Below, one piece after another: positions 1 through 8,908 of a DNA stretch of 64,000 nucleotides. Under the pieces are notes generated by a model. It saw only the letters and a program-made list of their open reading frames with translations, did not search any database and was not told the origin of the DNA. Made by a program: the position numbers and the translations under genes. Each line of letters starts with the position of its first letter. The stretch's first letter is position 1. The DNA is from Vibrio ostreae (lineage in GTDB: Bacteria > Pseudomonadota > Gammaproteobacteria > Enterobacterales > Vibrionaceae): the NCBI RefSeq assembly GCF_019226825.1, contig NZ_CP076643.1:62001-126000 (forward strand). Reading direction: 5' to 3'.

Positions 1-428
1 ACCTGGTTTATAACCTGGTTCTGAGACCTGATGCGCTGGCTCCGGGAGTCGATCTTAGCTTCCTGAACTTTATTACCTTTATCGGTGTTATTGCGGCGCT
101 GGTACAGATTCTGGAAATGATCCTCGATCGTTTCTTCCCACCTCTGTACAACGCGCTGGGCATCTTCCTGCCGCTGATCACAGTAAACTGTGCGATCTTC
201 GGTGGTGTATCTTTCATGGTACAACGTGACTACAACTTCGGTGAATCTGTGGTTTACGGATTCGGTTCTGGTCTGGGTTGGATGCTGGCTATCGTCGCTC
301 TTGCAGGTATCCGTGAGAAGATGAAATATTCTGACGTGCCTCCTGGTCTGCGTGGTCTGGGTATTACCTTTATCACAGCGGGTCTGATGGCGCTGGGCTT
401 TATGTCTTTCTCTGGTGTTCAACTGTAA
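1..428 (+). CDS. nqrE: Na+-translocating NADH:quinone reductase subunit E (5' end outside window)
   Basis: Integral membrane subunit of the six-subunit Na+-NQR complex, which couples NADH oxidation and ubiquinone reduction to sodium export across the inner membrane. Only the C-terminal ~141 codons are present (reading frame begins at base 3). The sequence is hydrophobic and keeps the conserved cysteine-containing segment [10 protein letters not shown], and the family C-terminus ending [10 protein letters not shown]. NqrE and NqrD share a mirrored fold that holds an iron centre between cysteines, known from the family. nqrF follows after 33 bases with a good ribosome site, as in all Vibrio nqr operons. 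Identification is secure; only the start is missing. Confidence 0.97.
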   Translation, partial: LVYNLVLRPDALAPGVDLSFLNFITFIGVIAALVQILEMILDRFFPPLYNALGIFLPLITVNCAIFGGVSFMVQRDYNFGESVVYGFGSGLGWMLAIVALAGIREKMKYSDVPPGLRGLGITFITAGLMALGFMSFSGVQL

Positions 429-461
429 GTCGGGTAAACCGCAACAATAAAGGAATAGTCA

Positions 462-1685
462 ATGGACATTATTCTTGGTGTAGTGATGTTTACTCTGATT
501 GTTCTGGCTCTGGTTCTGGTGATTCTGTTCGCCAAATCTAAGCTGGTACCAACAGGTGACATTACAATCTCTATCAATGGCGATCCTGAAAAAGCGATCG
601 TGACCCAACCAGGCGGTAAGTTGCTGAGTGCCCTGGCGGGCTCTGGCGTATTCGTTTCGTCTGCTTGTGGTGGTGGTGGCTCTTGTGGTCAGTGCCGTGT
701 GAAAATTAAATCTGGCGGTGGCGACATTCTGCCTACCGAGCTTGACCATATTACTAAAGGTGAAGCGCGTGAAGGTGAGCGTCTGGCGTGTCAGGTTGCA
801 GTGAAAAATGATCTTGAGCTGGAACTGCCAGAAGATATCTTTGGTGTTAAGAAGTGGGAATGTACTGTTATCTCTAACGATAACAAAGCCACTTTCATCA
901 AAGAACTGAAACTGCAGATCCCGGATGGCGAATCAGTCCCATTCCGTGCTGGTGGTTACATTCAGATTGAAGCACCTGCTCACCATGTTAAGTACGCCGA
1001 TTACGACGTACCGGAAAAATTCCGTGGTGACTGGGATAAATTCAACCTGTTCCGCTACGAGTCTAAAGTGGATGAGCCAATCATCCGTGCATACTCAATG
1101 GCGAACTACCCGGAAGAGTTTGGCATCATCATGCTGAACGTGCGTATCGCGACTCCGCCGCCAAACAACCCAGACGTACCACCAGGCCAAATGTCTTCTT
1201 ACATCTGGTCACTGAAAGAAGGTGATAAGTGTACAATTTCTGGTCCGTTCGGTGAGTTCTTCGCTAAAGATACTGACGCAGAAATGGTCTTTATCGGCGG
1301 TGGTGCTGGTATGGCTCCGATGCGTTCACATATCTTCGACCAGCTGAAACGTCTGCAGTCTAAACGTAAGATGTCTTTCTGGTATGGTGCACGTTCACGT
1401 CGTGAAATGTTCTACGTAGAAGATTTCGACATGCTGCAAAGTGAGAACGATAACTTCGTTTGGCATTGTGCACTGTCTGATCCTACGCCGGAAGACAACT
1501 GGGATGGTTACACTGGCTTCATCCACAACGTACTGTACGAAAACTATCTGAAAGACCATGAGGCGCCTGAAGATTGTGAATACTACATGTGTGGTCCACC
1601 AATGATGAACGCAGCTGTTATCGGCATGCTGAAAGACCTTGGTGTTGAAGACGAAAACATCCTGCTGGATGACTTCGGTGGTTAA
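462..1685 (+). CDS. nqrF: Na+-translocating NADH:quinone reductase subunit F
   Basis: Electron-entry subunit of Na+-NQR: oxidises NADH and passes electrons through FAD to a 2Fe-2S cluster. The 407-residue protein has one N-terminal membrane helix (about residues 3-24), a plant-type ferredoxin domain with cluster cysteines C69, C75, C78 and C110, then a ferredoxin-reductase-like FAD domain (RAYS motif near residue 209) and an NAD domain ([11 protein letters not shown] near 273). The C-terminus is the family LLDDFGG. Length matches the family. It is the last nqr subunit gene; a terminator follows, then the maturation genes apbE and nqrM. The ATG has an AAAGGAAT ribosome site just upstream. Confidence 0.98.
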   Translation: MDIILGVVMFTLIVLALVLVILFAKSKLVPTGDITISINGDPEKAIVTQPGGKLLSALAGSGVFVSSACGGGGSCGQCRVKIKSGGGDILPTELDHITKGEAREGERLACQVAVKNDLELELPEDIFGVKKWECTVISNDNKATFIKELKLQIPDGESVPFRAGGYIQIEAPAHHVKYADYDVPEKFRGDWDKFNLFRYESKVDEPIIRAYSMANYPEEFGIIMLNVRIATPPPNNPDVPPGQMSSYIWSLKEGDKCTISGPFGEFFAKDTDAEMVFIGGGAGMAPMRSHIFDQLKRLQSKRKMSFWYGARSRREMFYVEDFDMLQSENDNFVWHCALSDPTPEDNWDGYTGFIHNVLYENYLKDHEAPEDCEYYMCGPPMMNAAVIGMLKDLGVEDENILLDDFGG

Positions 1686-1706
1686 TCCACAGTAAGTGAT
1701 ATCTTT

Positions 1707-1740
1707 ATGGCTGGCTCGTTTGAGTCAGCCATTCTTTTTT
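1707..1740 (+). terminator. Rho-independent terminator after nqrF
   Basis: A 9-bp stem GGCTGGCTC / GAGTCAGCC (one G:T pair) at 1709-1730 is followed by ATTCTTTTTT. It closes the nqr operon and separates it from apbE. Confidence 0.8.
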
Positions 1741-1789
1741 GGCTCTCTGGTCTGGGTATCAATATATTCACACCGAGACATACCTGAGT

Positions 1790-1850
1790 AGATATAGGTA
1801 AATAAGGCGAGGAGCCTGCTGACCGTCGGGATTCGGATTTCCCTATATCT
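1790..1850 (+). repeat. Inverted repeat in the apbE leader
   Basis: AGATATAGG at 1790-1798 is matched by its exact reverse complement CCTATATCT at 1842-1850, 27 bases before the apbE start. The arms are 43 bases apart. It could be a leader RNA stem or a two-site operator; neither can be decided by eye. Confidence 0.4.
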
Positions 1851-1876
1851 ATTTACTGACCTCAAGGAGTAAACAA

Positions 1877-2884
1877 GTGAAAAACTGGCTTGTTGCATTC
1901 GCATCCTTATTGCTGTTGGCCGGTTGCGAGCAGCCACCTCAGCAAGTGCATTTAAGTGGCCCGACGATGGGCACGACCTACAACATCAAATACATAGTTC
2001 AGGATGGCCAGCCGTCCTCACAAGCTTTGCAAACCGAAGTGGATCGCTTGCTGGAGCAGGTCAACGATCAGATGTCGACCTACCGTAAAGATTCAGAACT
2101 GAGTCGTTTTAATCAGCATCAGAGTACTGAGCCGTATGAGGTTTCAGAGCAGACTGCCACTGTGGTTAAAGAGGCAATTCGTCTTAATCAGGTGACGCAA
2201 GGCGCACTGGATGTGACCGTTGGTCCGCTGGTCAATCTGTGGGGCTTTGGCCCGGAGGCGCGTCCGGAAGTGGTACCGAGTGATGAGGAACTGGCCGAGC
2301 GGAAGGCTAATGTCGGCATTCACCATCTGAGTGTGGATGGCCATAAGCTGAGTAAAGATCTGCCGCATCTGTATGTTGACCTGTCAACGATTGCCAAAGG
2401 CTGGGGGGTGGATGTGGTAGCCGATTATCTACAATCACAGGGCATTCACAACTACATGGTGGAAGTGGGCGGAGAAATCCGGCTCAAAGGTCGTAATCGT
2501 GATGGTGTGCCGTGGCGTATTGCGGTTGAGAAACCCACCGTTGATGAGCGCAGTGTACAGGAAATCATTGAGCCGGGTGACATGGCGATTGCCACCTCCG
2601 GTGATTACCGCAATTACTTTGAACGCGATGGTGTCCGTTACTCGCACATTATCGATCCACAGACTGGGCGTCCTATACATAACCGTGTAGTATCTGTTAC
2701 CGTATTAGATAAGTCCTGTATGACGGCCGATGGTCTGGCGACCGGCCTGATGGTATTAGGCGATAAAAAAGGTATTGAGATTGCGGAGCAAAACCAGATT
2801 CCGGTCTTTATGATTGTAAAGACTGACGACGGTTTTAAAGAAGTCGCATCAAGTGCTTTCAAGCCTTATCTCAACCGTAATTAA
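1877..2884 (+). CDS. apbE: FAD:protein FMN transferase (flavin transferase for NqrB/NqrC)
   Basis: Lipoprotein enzyme that attaches FMN from FAD to threonines of NqrB and NqrC on the outer face of the inner membrane. A signal peptide ends in the lipobox LLAGC (lipid-bearing C17), followed by the ApbE fold: GPTMGTTYNIKY, the STYRKDSELSRFN region, a VDLSTIAKGWGVD segment and YSHIIDPQTGRP. The Asp/Thr Mg2+-binding region near the C-terminus (MTADGLATGLMVLG) is intact. The length of 335 aa is normal. It lies between nqrF and nqrM with an AAGGAG ribosome site, so it is placed to mature the NQR complex. Start at 1877 is the only one that gives a lipoprotein signal. Confidence 0.96.
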   Translation: MKNWLVAFASLLLLAGCEQPPQQVHLSGPTMGTTYNIKYIVQDGQPSSQALQTEVDRLLEQVNDQMSTYRKDSELSRFNQHQSTEPYEVSEQTATVVKEAIRLNQVTQGALDVTVGPLVNLWGFGPEARPEVVPSDEELAERKANVGIHHLSVDGHKLSKDLPHLYVDLSTIAKGWGVDVVADYLQSQGIHNYMVEVGGEIRLKGRNRDGVPWRIAVEKPTVDERSVQEIIEPGDMAIATSGDYRNYFERDGVRYSHIIDPQTGRPIHNRVVSVTVLDKSCMTADGLATGLMVLGDKKGIEIAEQNQIPVFMIVKTDDGFKEVASSAFKPYLNRN

Positions 2885-2902
2885 CTGAGTGAGCGTGGAA
2901 TT

Positions 2903-3136
2903 ATGAATACTTTTCTGATTACATTCGGAGTATTTCTGGCTGTTATCGCTGCGATGGCGGTCGGCTATATCTTCCAGAAAAAAGTAGTAAAAGGCAGCTG
3001 CGGTGGTCTGGGTGCGGTTGGCATCGAGAAAGTGTGTAACTGTCCCGAGCCGTGTGATGCGCGTAAGAAGCGTGAAGCCCGAGAAGCAGCCCGTGCGGAA
3101 CGCATTGCCGCCTGGGAAAAAGATCGCATTGCGTAA
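2903..3136 (+). CDS. nqrM: Na+-NQR maturation factor NqrM (DUF539)
   Basis: Small membrane-anchored protein of 77 residues needed to assemble Na+-NQR; the family is proposed to deliver iron to the NqrD/NqrE site. One N-terminal membrane helix (about residues 3-22) is followed by a cysteine cluster C33, C45, C47 and C51 (CNCPEPC) and a highly charged Arg/Glu/Ala tail. All four family cysteines are present. It follows apbE by 18 bases and is followed by a strong terminator, so apbE-nqrM is probably one transcript. Confidence 0.95.
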   Translation: MNTFLITFGVFLAVIAAMAVGYIFQKKVVKGSCGGLGAVGIEKVCNCPEPCDARKKREAREAARAERIAAWEKDRIA

Positions 3137-3171
3137 CCCGTTGCCATTGCTTAAAACGTAATAACAGAGAA

Positions 3172-3194
3172 AACCGGCTCAGGCCGGTTTTTTT
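3172..3194 (+). terminator. Rho-independent terminator after nqrM
   Basis: AACCGGC, a short loop, then GCCGGTT running into seven T residues. Confidence 0.85.
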
Positions 3195-3330
3195 ATACCT
3201 GCTGCCTGGCAGAAGCTTTCGCCTGGCAACGCTATACTCAATGAGCGAGTTCGGATATTTATTGTGTCCTGACACATCAGATTGTTTTAAGCATTCATGG
3301 GATCAGAGCAATCCCCTTATTGGAGGAACT

Positions 3331-3565
3331 ATGGAACTGCATCAACATGGTATGGCGGAGCTGTTTGAACAGCTCGGGTTAGGGAAGCAGTCCGCAGGAA
3401 ATGCGCGATTTTATTACTCAGCATAAGCACCAGCGCGACAGCGCGCCTTTACATGAGGCGGGATTCTGGAGCGCATCTCAGGCGCATTTTCTCAAACAGG
3501 CGATTGAGCAGGATGCAGATTGGGCCGAGCTGGTGGATCAGCTGGATGTCATGCTGCGTCCCTGA
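3331..3565 (+). pseudogene. DUF2789 family small protein, frameshifted
   Basis: A strong GGAGG site precedes ATG at 3331. The first ~22 codons (MELHQHGMAELFEQLGLG) match the N-terminus of the DUF2789 family of ~77-residue proteins of unknown function, then the frame runs into an early stop at 3426. The rest of the family (DFITQH ... EAGFWSASQAHFLKQAIEQ ... QLDVMLR) continues in the next frame from about 3398 to the stop at 3565. Removing one base around 3391-3397 restores one uninterrupted ORF. No function is known for the family. Given similar indels elsewhere in the window, sequencing error is as likely as a real mutation. Confidence 0.75.
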
Positions 3566-3694
3566 AATATTGCGTCAGCCATAGCGTTAGTCTTCAGGCA
3601 GAAAAGCCTCATTTGTTTATTCGCTGAACGGACAGATTAACGCAGATAGATGAATTGTTGCTCATGCTGATCGATTCGCAGCTTAACTGGTGTA

Positions 3695-3714
3695 TACTGT
3701 TTTTTTAAACAGTA
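3695..3714 (+). promoter_or_regulatory. LexA (SOS) box upstream of dinB
   Basis: TACTGT-N8-ACAGTA, a perfect palindromic match at both ends to the gammaproteobacterial LexA consensus (CTGT-N8-ACAG), sits 25 bases before the dinB start and overlaps a possible -10 element TATACT at 3693-3698. This implies SOS induction of dinB. Confidence 0.9.
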
Positions 3715-3739
3715 ATTCATCATCACTGACTGAACAAAG

Positions 3740-4942
3740 ATGGCCGAGCGGATTCGTAAAATTATCCATATTGATATGGACTGTTTCTATGCTGCTGTGG
3801 AGATGAGGGATAATCCTCACTACCGCGGCCGGCCGATGGCTGTCGGCGGTTCAGAGAAGCAGCGTGGCGTGTTGAGCACCTGTAACTATGAAGCCCGTAA
3901 GTTCGGTTTGCATTCCGCGATGCCGACTGCACAGGCAATAAAACTGTGCCCGGGCCTGCTGGTGGTTCCCGGGCGCATGTCGGTATATAAAGACGTTTCC
4001 CGTCAGATTCATGCCATTTTTCAACGCTATACCGATTTGATTGAGCCATTGTCGCTGGATGAAGCCTATCTGGATGTCACCGCATCACCGGCTTACCACG
4101 GTAGCGCGACTCTGATTGCTGAAGCCATCCGGCGTGATATCTGGAATGAGCTGCATCTGACCGCGTCGGCCGGGGTCGCTCCGGTTAAGTTTCTTGCCAA
4201 AGTCGCCTCCGATATCAACAAACCTAACGGCTGTTATGTGGTGACGCCGGACCAGGTTCAGGACGTGGTCGATAAGCTGCCTTTGGGTAAGATACCCGGA
4301 GTCGGTAAAGTCAGTCTGGAAAAGCTCAACCAGGCCGGCTTTTTTGTGTGCGAGGATATTAAAAACAGTGATTACCGTGAGCTGCTGCGCCGTTTTGGTC
4401 GCTTGGGAGCGTCGTTATGGAAGAAAAGCCACGGCATTGATGAGCGAGAAGTCGTGGTCGAACGCGAGCGCAAGTCGGTCGGGGTCGAGCGAACCTTCAG
4501 CCACAATATTTCGACTTACGAGGAGTGCTGGCAGGTGATTGAGCAGCGTCTTTACCCTGAACTGGATGCCCGTCTGACCCGCGCCTCGGCCGAGCGCGGT
4601 ATCATCAAGCAGGGGATTAAAGTGAAGTTCGCCGATTTTCAGCAGACCACCATCGAGCACATTCACCCACAACTTGAACTGGACGATTTTAAGCTGTTGC
4701 TGAGCGAGGTGCTCAAACGGCAAAAAGGACGCGAAATTCGCTTGCTTGGATTAAGCGTAATGTTAAAGCCGGAAGATCAGATCCGGCAACTGAGCTTTTT
4801 TGAATCCGCCACGATGGAATCTGTCACAGGCAGATGTATGCGCCACGCTTGCGCTTTATTTGGCGACAGCATATGCTGCGCAGCCTTGACGATGGTGACA
4901 TCAGTCAGCGTAATAACTGACTCGCGGTTAACCAAGTGCTGA
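3740..4942 (+). CDS. dinB: DNA polymerase IV (Y-family, translesion); C-terminus probably extended by a base-call error
   Basis: Error-prone lesion-bypass polymerase of the SOS response. Catalytic acidic residues are visible in HIDMDCFYAAVE (start) and LSLDEAYLDV (about residues 101-110); the helix-hairpin-helix LGKIPGVGKV and little-finger domain follow. The family is ~350-355 aa, but this ORF is 400 aa. The clamp-binding motif QLSFF, normally at the extreme C-terminus, falls at about residues 350-354, right where a T6 run (4796-4801) occurs. One more T would create TGA immediately after QLSFF. The extra ~46 residues are therefore probably not real. A LexA box lies upstream. Confidence 0.93.
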   Translation: MAERIRKIIHIDMDCFYAAVEMRDNPHYRGRPMAVGGSEKQRGVLSTCNYEARKFGLHSAMPTAQAIKLCPGLLVVPGRMSVYKDVSRQIHAIFQRYTDLIEPLSLDEAYLDVTASPAYHGSATLIAEAIRRDIWNELHLTASAGVAPVKFLAKVASDINKPNGCYVVTPDQVQDVVDKLPLGKIPGVGKVSLEKLNQAGFFVCEDIKNSDYRELLRRFGRLGASLWKKSHGIDEREVVVERERKSVGVERTFSHNISTYEECWQVIEQRLYPELDARLTRASAERGIIKQGIKVKFADFQQTTIEHIHPQLELDDFKLLLSEVLKRQKGREIRLLGLSVMLKPEDQIRQLSFFESATMESVTGRCMRHACALFGDSICCAALTMVTSVSVITDSRLTKC

Positions 4943-4987
4943 ATGGTTTTGGTTATGGTGAGCAAAAACAGACAAACTGAGGCTATG

Positions 4988-5737
4988 ATGAAAAAGTTAG
5001 TATTAGTGATTTCTTTGTTATCCAGTGGCTCTTTGTGGGCGGCTCAGTGCCAGACGGTGGATGTGAAAAATGAACTGCGTCTTAGCCGTGGCTCTGATGT
5101 TGAAATCCATACCGCCAATGGCGCGACAGCCTTACTGGATCACGACAACAACCTGTATTTGTCAGGCCAGAAACAGGCGCTGAATTCCGAGCAGCAGGAT
5201 GCGCTGGAGTCCTACCGTGAAAGTATCGCCGATGCGTTACCGAAAGCGCGCCAGGTCGCCCAGGATGGCGTTGCCATGGCCAATGATATTCTGGACGATG
5301 TGGCTGACAGTATCGATGCGCCACAGGCGTTTGACAAGGTCAAACAGTCACTGCAGCAGTTTGTGACGGATATTGAAGCCCGCTACCAAAAAGAGGGCGA
5401 CTGGGTTCTGCCGGCGGATACGTTTGAATCCATGAGCCAGCAATGGCAGCAGGATTTCGATAAAGCCCGTGCTCTGTTTACCCAGGAATTTCTCAGCGGT
5501 GCCTTTGATGCGATTGCCGCCAAAATGAATCAGGATGGTGGCATCAACCTGACCGAGCTGGGTAATACCATGGCACAGTTGCGCTCGCGACTGGAACAGA
5601 GATTCAGTGAGCATTCACAAACCATCGAGGAAGAGCGCCAAGAGTTATGTGATTCGCTGGACGAAATGGTGCAACAAGAGCAGCAACTGCATAAAAAGAT
5701 ACCTGAACTCAAGAATTATCAGGTTTTTACGATCTAA
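4988..5737 (+). CDS. Periplasmic DUF2884 family protein (YggN-like)
   Basis: Secreted protein of unknown function, similar in layout to E. coli YggN. A signal peptide (KKLVLVISLLSSGSLWAAQ) is cleaved after about residue 19-20. The mature part starts with a Cys (QCQTVDVKNEL), then a family-like segment around DHDNNLYLSGQKQALNSEQQ, and ends in a long Glu/Gln-rich helical region with a second Cys. Start at 4988 (second of two adjacent ATGs) is chosen because it has a GAGG site at the right distance and begins the signal peptide; the longer frame from 4943 is unlikely. A terminator follows at once. Confidence 0.8.
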   Translation: MKKLVLVISLLSSGSLWAAQCQTVDVKNELRLSRGSDVEIHTANGATALLDHDNNLYLSGQKQALNSEQQDALESYRESIADALPKARQVAQDGVAMANDILDDVADSIDAPQAFDKVKQSLQQFVTDIEARYQKEGDWVLPADTFESMSQQWQQDFDKARALFTQEFLSGAFDAIAAKMNQDGGINLTELGNTMAQLRSRLEQRFSEHSQTIEEERQELCDSLDEMVQQEQQLHKKIPELKNYQVFTI

Positions 5738-5741
5738 AATA

Positions 5742-5765
5742 AAAGGGCGCGACAGCGCCCTTTTT
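5742..5765 (+). terminator. Rho-independent terminator after the DUF2884 gene
   Basis: GGGCGC-GACA-GCGCCC followed by five T residues. Confidence 0.85.
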
Positions 5766-5789
5766 CGTATTCCCGGTTAGTTAGGTGCC

Positions 5790-7358
5790 ATGTTACTTTC
5801 CAATATCAGTATTCGTTGGTTAACTGCGATTACCGCCACCTGTGTGGTGGTCTGTTTTGTGGTGTTTTATCTCACGTTTAAATATTTCTGGTCATTTGAA
5901 CGTGAGACGCAACATGCTCTGCTTTTGCAGCATGAAGAGAGCAAGCGGGTCGAAACCGTGATCGCGCTGGAAAAGCAGGAGATGGGCAGCTCAATGGCGG
6001 ACTATGCGGCCTGGAATGACATGGCCGATTATATCGTCTCGCCTGATCCCAGCTTTGTTGAAGACAGTATCGGCATTCATGCGTTTACTTCCCAGTCGCT
6101 GGACGGGATCTTCATCTTTGCTCCTGATGCCAGTCTGGTGTGGGGGATGCAATATGATGATGAAGCCGGTCAGCAGATAAGCTATGACAGCTTTATTCCT
6201 TATTTCCCGGTCATGCTGCGTGAGTCGCAGCGCTCTTCGGCTGACATGGTTGATCCGAAAGTGCGTTTCGTTGTCATCGATCAGGAGCCCTATCTGGCGG
6301 CGGCATCAAGGGTGTGTGACAGTGAAGGATTCAACTGTGACAAAGGGTTTCTGATCTTTATGAAGAAGGTTCGTAGCCAGTTTGAGAGCGTCGTCGAACA
6401 GGCAACCGGGATTGATATTGATGTCCTGAGTCGGGCGCCTTTTACTTCTTTACCTGCTAAGCAAATCAATGTTACTTACCTTACTCCGCTCGATTTTCAG
6501 GGCCATGCGAGTGTGCTGTTCAAATTGTTGCATCAGGTTAAGCTGCCCGATTTTATTCGCACTGACGAAGTCATTGCGCTGATTTGCTTCTCGTTGTTGC
6601 TGTTTTTTGTCAGCTTACTCATGGTGGGTTATCTGGTGCGGCCGATCACCCAAGCCAATATGGCGCTGGAGAACTTTAAAGCGTCACGCGGTAAAATGCC
6701 GGACGAAAGCTTGTTCGTGTCACGCGAAATGAAGGATTTTGCCCGCGCAATTAATCGGATTATTGCTGAGCTTGAAGAGAACCGCAATAAATTACGCTGG
6801 CAATCTGATCACGATCCTCTGACCCGGCTTTCTAACCGCCGTAAGCTGGAGCGGGAACTGAAACACTTTATTGCTGAACTCAAATATGACTGGTTAGCGG
6901 TCTATCTGATCGATGTCGATTACTTTAAGCTGTATAACGATTACTACGGCCACCTTGAGGGCGATGAGGTGCTCAAATCGGTTGCGCAGGCTTTGGAGCA
7001 GATCGACTTTAGTGGCGATAAAGTAGTGGCCCGTTTTGGCGGTGAGGAGTTTTGTGTCGTTCTGGCCGGAGACCGTGAGCCTGATACCGGCCATTATGCC
7101 GCGCAATTATGTGCACAGATCCGTCAGTTGGCGATCCCACACCAGCGTTCCCCTTTAGGAGGAACGGTAACTGTCAGTATCGGTGGCGTCAACGCGTTTC
7201 AAGCGGGACTCGATGATTATCTGCACTTGTTCCATCATGCAGATGCCGCTCTGTATCAGGCTAAACATACCGGGCGGAATCGCTATCAAGTGCTCGACTG
7301 GCAACCTGGCAAACAGAAAAACCATATTGGCTCTCCTTTGCCACACAAATTAAGCTAA
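5790..7358 (+). CDS. Membrane diguanylate cyclase with CHASE4 sensor and GGDEF domain
   Basis: Predicted to make cyclic di-GMP from GTP in response to an extracytoplasmic signal. Order: membrane helix (about residues 10-30), periplasmic CHASE4-type sensor (the stretch ADYAAWNDMADYIV is typical; roughly 45-200), second helix (about 263-287), short linker and a GGDEF domain (about 345-505). The active-site loop is GGEEF at about 417-421, preceded by DVDYFKLYND for metal and nucleotide binding, so it should be active. The inhibitory RxxD site that normally lies five residues before the loop is not present. It stands alone between a terminator and the symporter gene. The signal sensed is unknown. 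Confidence 0.9.
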   Translation: MLLSNISIRWLTAITATCVVVCFVVFYLTFKYFWSFERETQHALLLQHEESKRVETVIALEKQEMGSSMADYAAWNDMADYIVSPDPSFVEDSIGIHAFTSQSLDGIFIFAPDASLVWGMQYDDEAGQQISYDSFIPYFPVMLRESQRSSADMVDPKVRFVVIDQEPYLAAASRVCDSEGFNCDKGFLIFMKKVRSQFESVVEQATGIDIDVLSRAPFTSLPAKQINVTYLTPLDFQGHASVLFKLLHQVKLPDFIRTDEVIALICFSLLLFFVSLLMVGYLVRPITQANMALENFKASRGKMPDESLFVSREMKDFARAINRIIAELEENRNKLRWQSDHDPLTRLSNRRKLERELKHFIAELKYDWLAVYLIDVDYFKLYNDYYGHLEGDEVLKSVAQALEQIDFSGDKVVARFGGEEFCVVLAGDREPDTGHYAAQLCAQIRQLAIPHQRSPLGGTVTVSIGGVNAFQAGLDDYLHLFHHADAALYQAKHTGRNRYQVLDWQPGKQKNHIGSPLPHKLS

Positions 7359-7459
7359 AAATACGATTTATCTAGTAAACCATTCTTTTACTCATTGAGT
7401 ATTTTGTTGCTTTATATTAGTGTACTAGCCAACTAGTTTAATGGTATGTGTGAGTCGTA

Positions 7460-8816
7460 ATGGCACAGAACAATTCTCGAGAAACCTTTGGATCCCGTCT
7501 GGGCTTTATTCTGGCTGCGGCCGGTGCTGCGGTCGGATTGGGCAATATCTGGGGGTTTCCTACTCAGGCCGCCAGTAATGGTGGCGGAGCCTTTCTGTTG
7601 GTCTATCTGATCCTTATCTTTGTGGTTGCCTATCCGATGTTGGTGGTCGAAATGGCAATTGGGCGCTATGGCCAGGCCAATCCGGTTGATAGTATGCACT
7701 CACTTAACGACAATCCTGTGGCCAAACGTATTGGTGGTTTGGTCGGTTGGATTGGTCTGAGTGTACCAAGTGCCGTGCTGGCTTTTTACAGCATTGTCGG
7801 CGGCTGGATCCTGTGCTACATGTTTGGCGCCATGAGTGATGTACTCGGTCTGACTGACGCTGCTGCATGGTTTAAAGGTTTTTCGGTTGAGCGTAATTTA
7901 TTTGGTACCTTGCTGTTTTATGTCCTGACGATTCTGATTGTGCAGGGCGGAGTGAAGCAGGGAATTGAAAAGTGGTCGACCCGTTTAATGCCGGCGCTGT
8001 TTGTCCTGTTTGCCGTCCTGTTTGTCTACATCATGTTCCAGCAGGGGGGCGGTGGAGGGCTTACAGCATTATTTGCTCCCAGACTTTACCAAGATTTGGG
8101 ATCGTGACCTGATTCTGGCCGCGATGGGGCAAGGCTTCTTTTCTCTCACCATTGGTGGTTGCTCAATGCTGATTTACGGTTCGTACCTGAGCAAAAAAGA
8201 GAATCTGCCGAAAATGGCGATGAGCGTCACCTTAGTCGATACAGCGGTCGCGTTTATTGCCGGTCTGGTCGTAATGCCGGCGATGTTTGTTGCGATGCAC
8301 AAAGGGGTTGAAATCTATGCCCAGGATGGTTCTCTGCTCAGCTCGGACACGCTGGTGTTTACCGTTCTGCCACTGATGTTTGACAGCCTGGGGCTGCTTG
8401 GACAGTTGTTTGCGATTGTTTTCTTCCTGCTGCTGACGATAGCCGCTTTAACTTCATCGATTTCGATGCTGGAGTGTCCGGTTGCTCTGGTTAGTGAACG
8501 CCTGAATACCAAACGTACCCCCACCAGCTGGGTGCTGGGCAGTCTGATTGCGCTGTTTAGTGTGGTGATTGTGTATAATTTTGGCGCGCTGTTTGGTCTG
8601 GTGGCAAAGACAGCCACACAGTACCTGCAGCCGACTGCGGCGCTGATGTTCTGTCTGTTCGGTGGTTGGGTTTGGAAACGTAACGAGAAATTCAATGAGC
8701 TGCGCCAGGGATTTCCGGAGTTCAGTCACAGCCTGTTTGGCAGAATCTGGCCTTGGTACGTGCGTTTTGTCTGTCCGCTGCTGGTGATTACGGTTATCTG
8801 GGCATCATTTGGTTAA
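7460..8816 (+). pseudogene. Sodium-dependent transporter of the SNF/NSS family, split by a one-base frameshift
   Basis: Neurotransmitter:sodium symporter-type permease (LeuT fold), inner membrane; substrate unknown, probably an amino acid. The first frame (7460-8107) has the family start LGFILAAAGAAVGLGNIWGF and about five helices; the second (to 8816) continues with EGLQHYLLPDF, MGQGFFSLTIGGC and the remaining helices, ending VIWASFG. The two frames join at a run of six G residues (8044-8049): with one G fewer the reading is QQGAVEGLQHYL with no break. Total restored length is about 451 residues, normal for bacterial members. Probably a base-call error rather than a dead gene. Confidence 0.85.
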
Positions 8817-8843
8817 CGCTGGCTGTGAGATAATGCACAACAA

Positions 8844-8872
8844 AAAGCCCCTGCACACGTGCAGGGGCTTTG
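8844..8872. terminator. Bidirectional terminator between convergent genes
   Basis: AAAGCCCCTGCAC-GTGCAGGGGCTTT is an almost perfect palindrome between the end of the symporter gene (plus) and the M14 gene (minus), with A and T runs on both sides. Confidence 0.85.
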
Positions 8873-8908
8873 TCTATCTGGTTCAGCGCTATAACGGATA
8901 ACAAGCCG

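Noticed and set aside
4805..4920. Short frame after QLSFF reading FIWRQHMLRSLDDGDISQ, considered as a small separate gene
   Set aside because: No ribosome site or known family; more likely non-coding DNA after the true dinB stop.
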